From an uncultured Gammaproteobacteria bacterium (GTDB lineage Bacteria > Pseudomonadota > Gammaproteobacteria > Rariloculales > Rariloculaceae): a stretch of 15,793 bases of DNA. Made by a program: the position numbers and the translations under genes. Under the pieces are notes generated by a model that ran no database searches, was not told the origin of the DNA, and was given only the letters and a program-made list of their open reading frames with translations. Numbering within the stretch: the first letter of the stretch is position 1; every line of letters starts with the position of its first letter. This document shows, in pieces, positions 14,421 through 15,793 of this stretch. Location of the stretch: assembly GCA_946887385.1 (NCBI GenBank), contig CAMPKU010000089.1, forward strand, positions 1 through 15,793, in the 5' to 3' direction.

Positions 14421-15793
14421 ATGGACACCTGGCTCAAAGACGTCAGGCACGCGCTGCGCACGTTCGCTCGGAATCCCGCGTTCGCGGCCACGGCGATTCT
14501 GGCCTTGGCGCTCGGTATCGGCGTGAACACCGCGGTCTTCAGCCTCGTGAGCCGGATCGTGCTCGAGCCGCTGCCCGTTCCCGAGCCGGACCGGCTGATC
14601 TTCGTGATGAACAAGTCGAACGACGGCGTGCCGATCCGGCTCGCGTCGCCGCTCAATTTCACGCATTGGCGAGCCGAGACCGGCGTGCTCGAGGACGTGG
14701 CGGCGTGGCGCACACTTGCGCTCGACTATCGGGCCGGCGATACAGCCGACACGGTCACGGTGGGCACCGTCTCGGCGGATTACTTCCGAGTGTTGCGCGC
14801 ACCGTTCGCCGCCGGGCGCGGATTCTCGGCCGAAGACGACGCTCCCGGCGCCGCGGGCACGGCCGTATTGAGTCACGAGTTTTGGACGCAGCGGCTCGGC
14901 GCCGACCCCGCGGCGCTCGGCCGCACGATCTCGTTGAGCGGCGGCGTTTACACGGTCGTCGGCATCGCGGCGCGCGACTTCGACGTTCGCGAGCTCGGCA
15001 GCAAGCCGCAGCTCTGGGTGCCGCTGGCGCTCGAGCCCGGCACGCTGGACGAGGGGCTGACGCTGCAAGTGCTCGCGCGGCTCAAACGCGGCGTGACGCT
15101 CTCGCAAGCGCAGGAGCGCCTGACCGTCTCGTTGGCCGCTTATCGTGAGCGCTATCCCGACTCGTTCGAGGCGAAGTCGGACAACCCGAACCACGGCTTC
15201 ACGGCGCTGCCCGCGCATGACGTCGTCGTCGGCGAAGCGCGAGCGACGCTGCTTCTGCTCGCCGGCGCCGTGGCCTTCGTGCTGCTGATCGCCTGTGCGA
15301 ACGTCGCAGGGCTATTACTGGTGAGAGCCACTCAGCGCGAGCGCGAGATCGCGATTCGTGCGGCGCTCGGCGCGCGCCGCGGCCGCATCGTGCGCCAGCT
15401 ACTTGCGGAGAGCGTGCTGCTGTCGCTTGCGGGAGGCGCGTTGGGGCTCGTTGCCGGCGTCGTGGGCGTGCGCGTGCTTTTGTCGATCGACACGGGCGGT
15501 CTGCCGCGGCTCGGCGAGGCCGCCGAGCTGCTCGGGCTCGATTGGCGCGTGGTGGTATTCACCGTGGGTCTTTCGCTCGCGACTGGGCTGCTGTTCGGGC
15601 TGGCGCCCGCGCTGGCGAGCGCGCGCATCGACTTGAACGGCGTGATCAACCGCGCGAGCCGTGCGGGCGGCGCCCGGGGCACACGCGTTCGCCGCGCGCT
15701 CGTCACGGTCGAGGTGGGCCTTGCCGTGGTGCTCGTGATCGGCGCGGCGCTGCTGATCCGCACCATGATCGCGCTCGGCGCCGTGGAGCTCGG
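14421..15793 (+). CDS. MacB/FtsX-type orphan permease (partial, right edge)
   Basis: 457 codons from ATG 14421 to the window edge without a stop. It starts [19 protein letters not shown] and has TM1 (about 22-44, [18 protein letters not shown]), a periplasmic MacB-type domain with [18 protein letters not shown] and [21 protein letters not shown], then helices with [31 protein letters not shown] (about 290-320). The TM near [26 protein letters not shown] and the start of the second half ([24 protein letters not shown]) follow. This is the first half of an ADOP-like protein; a full one would have roughly 350 more residues. It is related to, but clearly diverged from, the permease at 11745-14183, from which it is divergently transcribed. 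No good Shine-Dalgarno precedes the ATG; the start is chosen by family fit. Confidence 0.88.
   Translation, partial: MDTWLKDVRHALRTFARNPAFAATAILALALGIGVNTAVFSLVSRIVLEPLPVPEPDRLIFVMNKSNDGVPIRLASPLNFTHWRAETGVLEDVAAWRTLALDYRAGDTADTVTVGTVSADYFRVLRAPFAAGRGFSAEDDAPGAAGTAVLSHEFWTQRLGADPAALGRTISLSGGVYTVVGIAARDFDVRELGSKPQLWVPLALEPGTLDEGLTLQVLARLKRGVTLSQAQERLTVSLAAYRERYPDSFEAKSDNPNHGFTALPAHDVVVGEARATLLLLAGAVAFVLLIACANVAGLLLVRATQREREIAIRAALGARRGRIVRQLLAESVLLSLAGGALGLVAGVVGVRVLLSIDTGGLPRLGEAAELLGLDWRVVVFTVGLSLATGLLFGLAPALASARIDLNGVINRASRAGGARGTRVRRALVTVEVGLAVVLVIGAALLIRTMIALGAVEL

Overview
The window is GC-rich, tightly packed DNA from a Gram-negative bacterium, most likely a gammaproteobacterium. The pointers are an outer-membrane TonB-dependent receptor, several signal peptides, an 88-residue YbiI-type zinc-finger protein ending in the GYNRRGSKDSQLR tail known from Escherichia coli, and a Roc/Vie-like c-di-GMP signalling pair. 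Orphan MacB/FtsX permeases and the exported family at 2210-3706 are also frequent in Acidobacteria and in poorly cultured Gammaproteobacteria, so the placement is an inference from gene content only. No rRNA, tRNA, CRISPR array or insertion sequence was seen.

Region 1 (1-2071, minus strand): a putative zinc metallopeptidase (HELGH) is translationally coupled by a 4-nt GTGA overlap to a Ddl-like ATP-grasp ligase that runs off the left edge. A 16-codon open reading frame and an imperfect hairpin lie just upstream. This peptidase plus ligase module is the best candidate for an undescribed system.

Region 2 (2210-5703): an exported protein with a C-terminal beta-rich domain (plus) converges on a TonB-dependent receptor (minus). 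Their stop codons share one CTAG.

Region 3 (5704-7985): a 200-bp divergent intergenic region carries an array of GTTAA(C) words, a large REP-like palindrome and a second hairpin that hides the Shine-Dalgarno of the YbiI-family gene. YbiI converges on a secreted metal-dependent amidohydrolase, which follows a small uncharacterised gene on the same strand.

Region 4 (8065-12077, plus): an MHYT-domain hybrid histidine kinase with receiver and HPt domains overlaps by ATGA with a receiver-EAL c-di-GMP phosphodiesterase. Together they look like a complete membrane sensor to c-di-GMP breakdown pathway. The EAL gene lacks a stop where the domain ends and reads 333 nt antisense into the next gene.

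Region 5 (11745-15793): two large MacB/FtsX-type permeases without an ATPase gene are divergently transcribed from a 237-bp region. The second is cut by the right edge.
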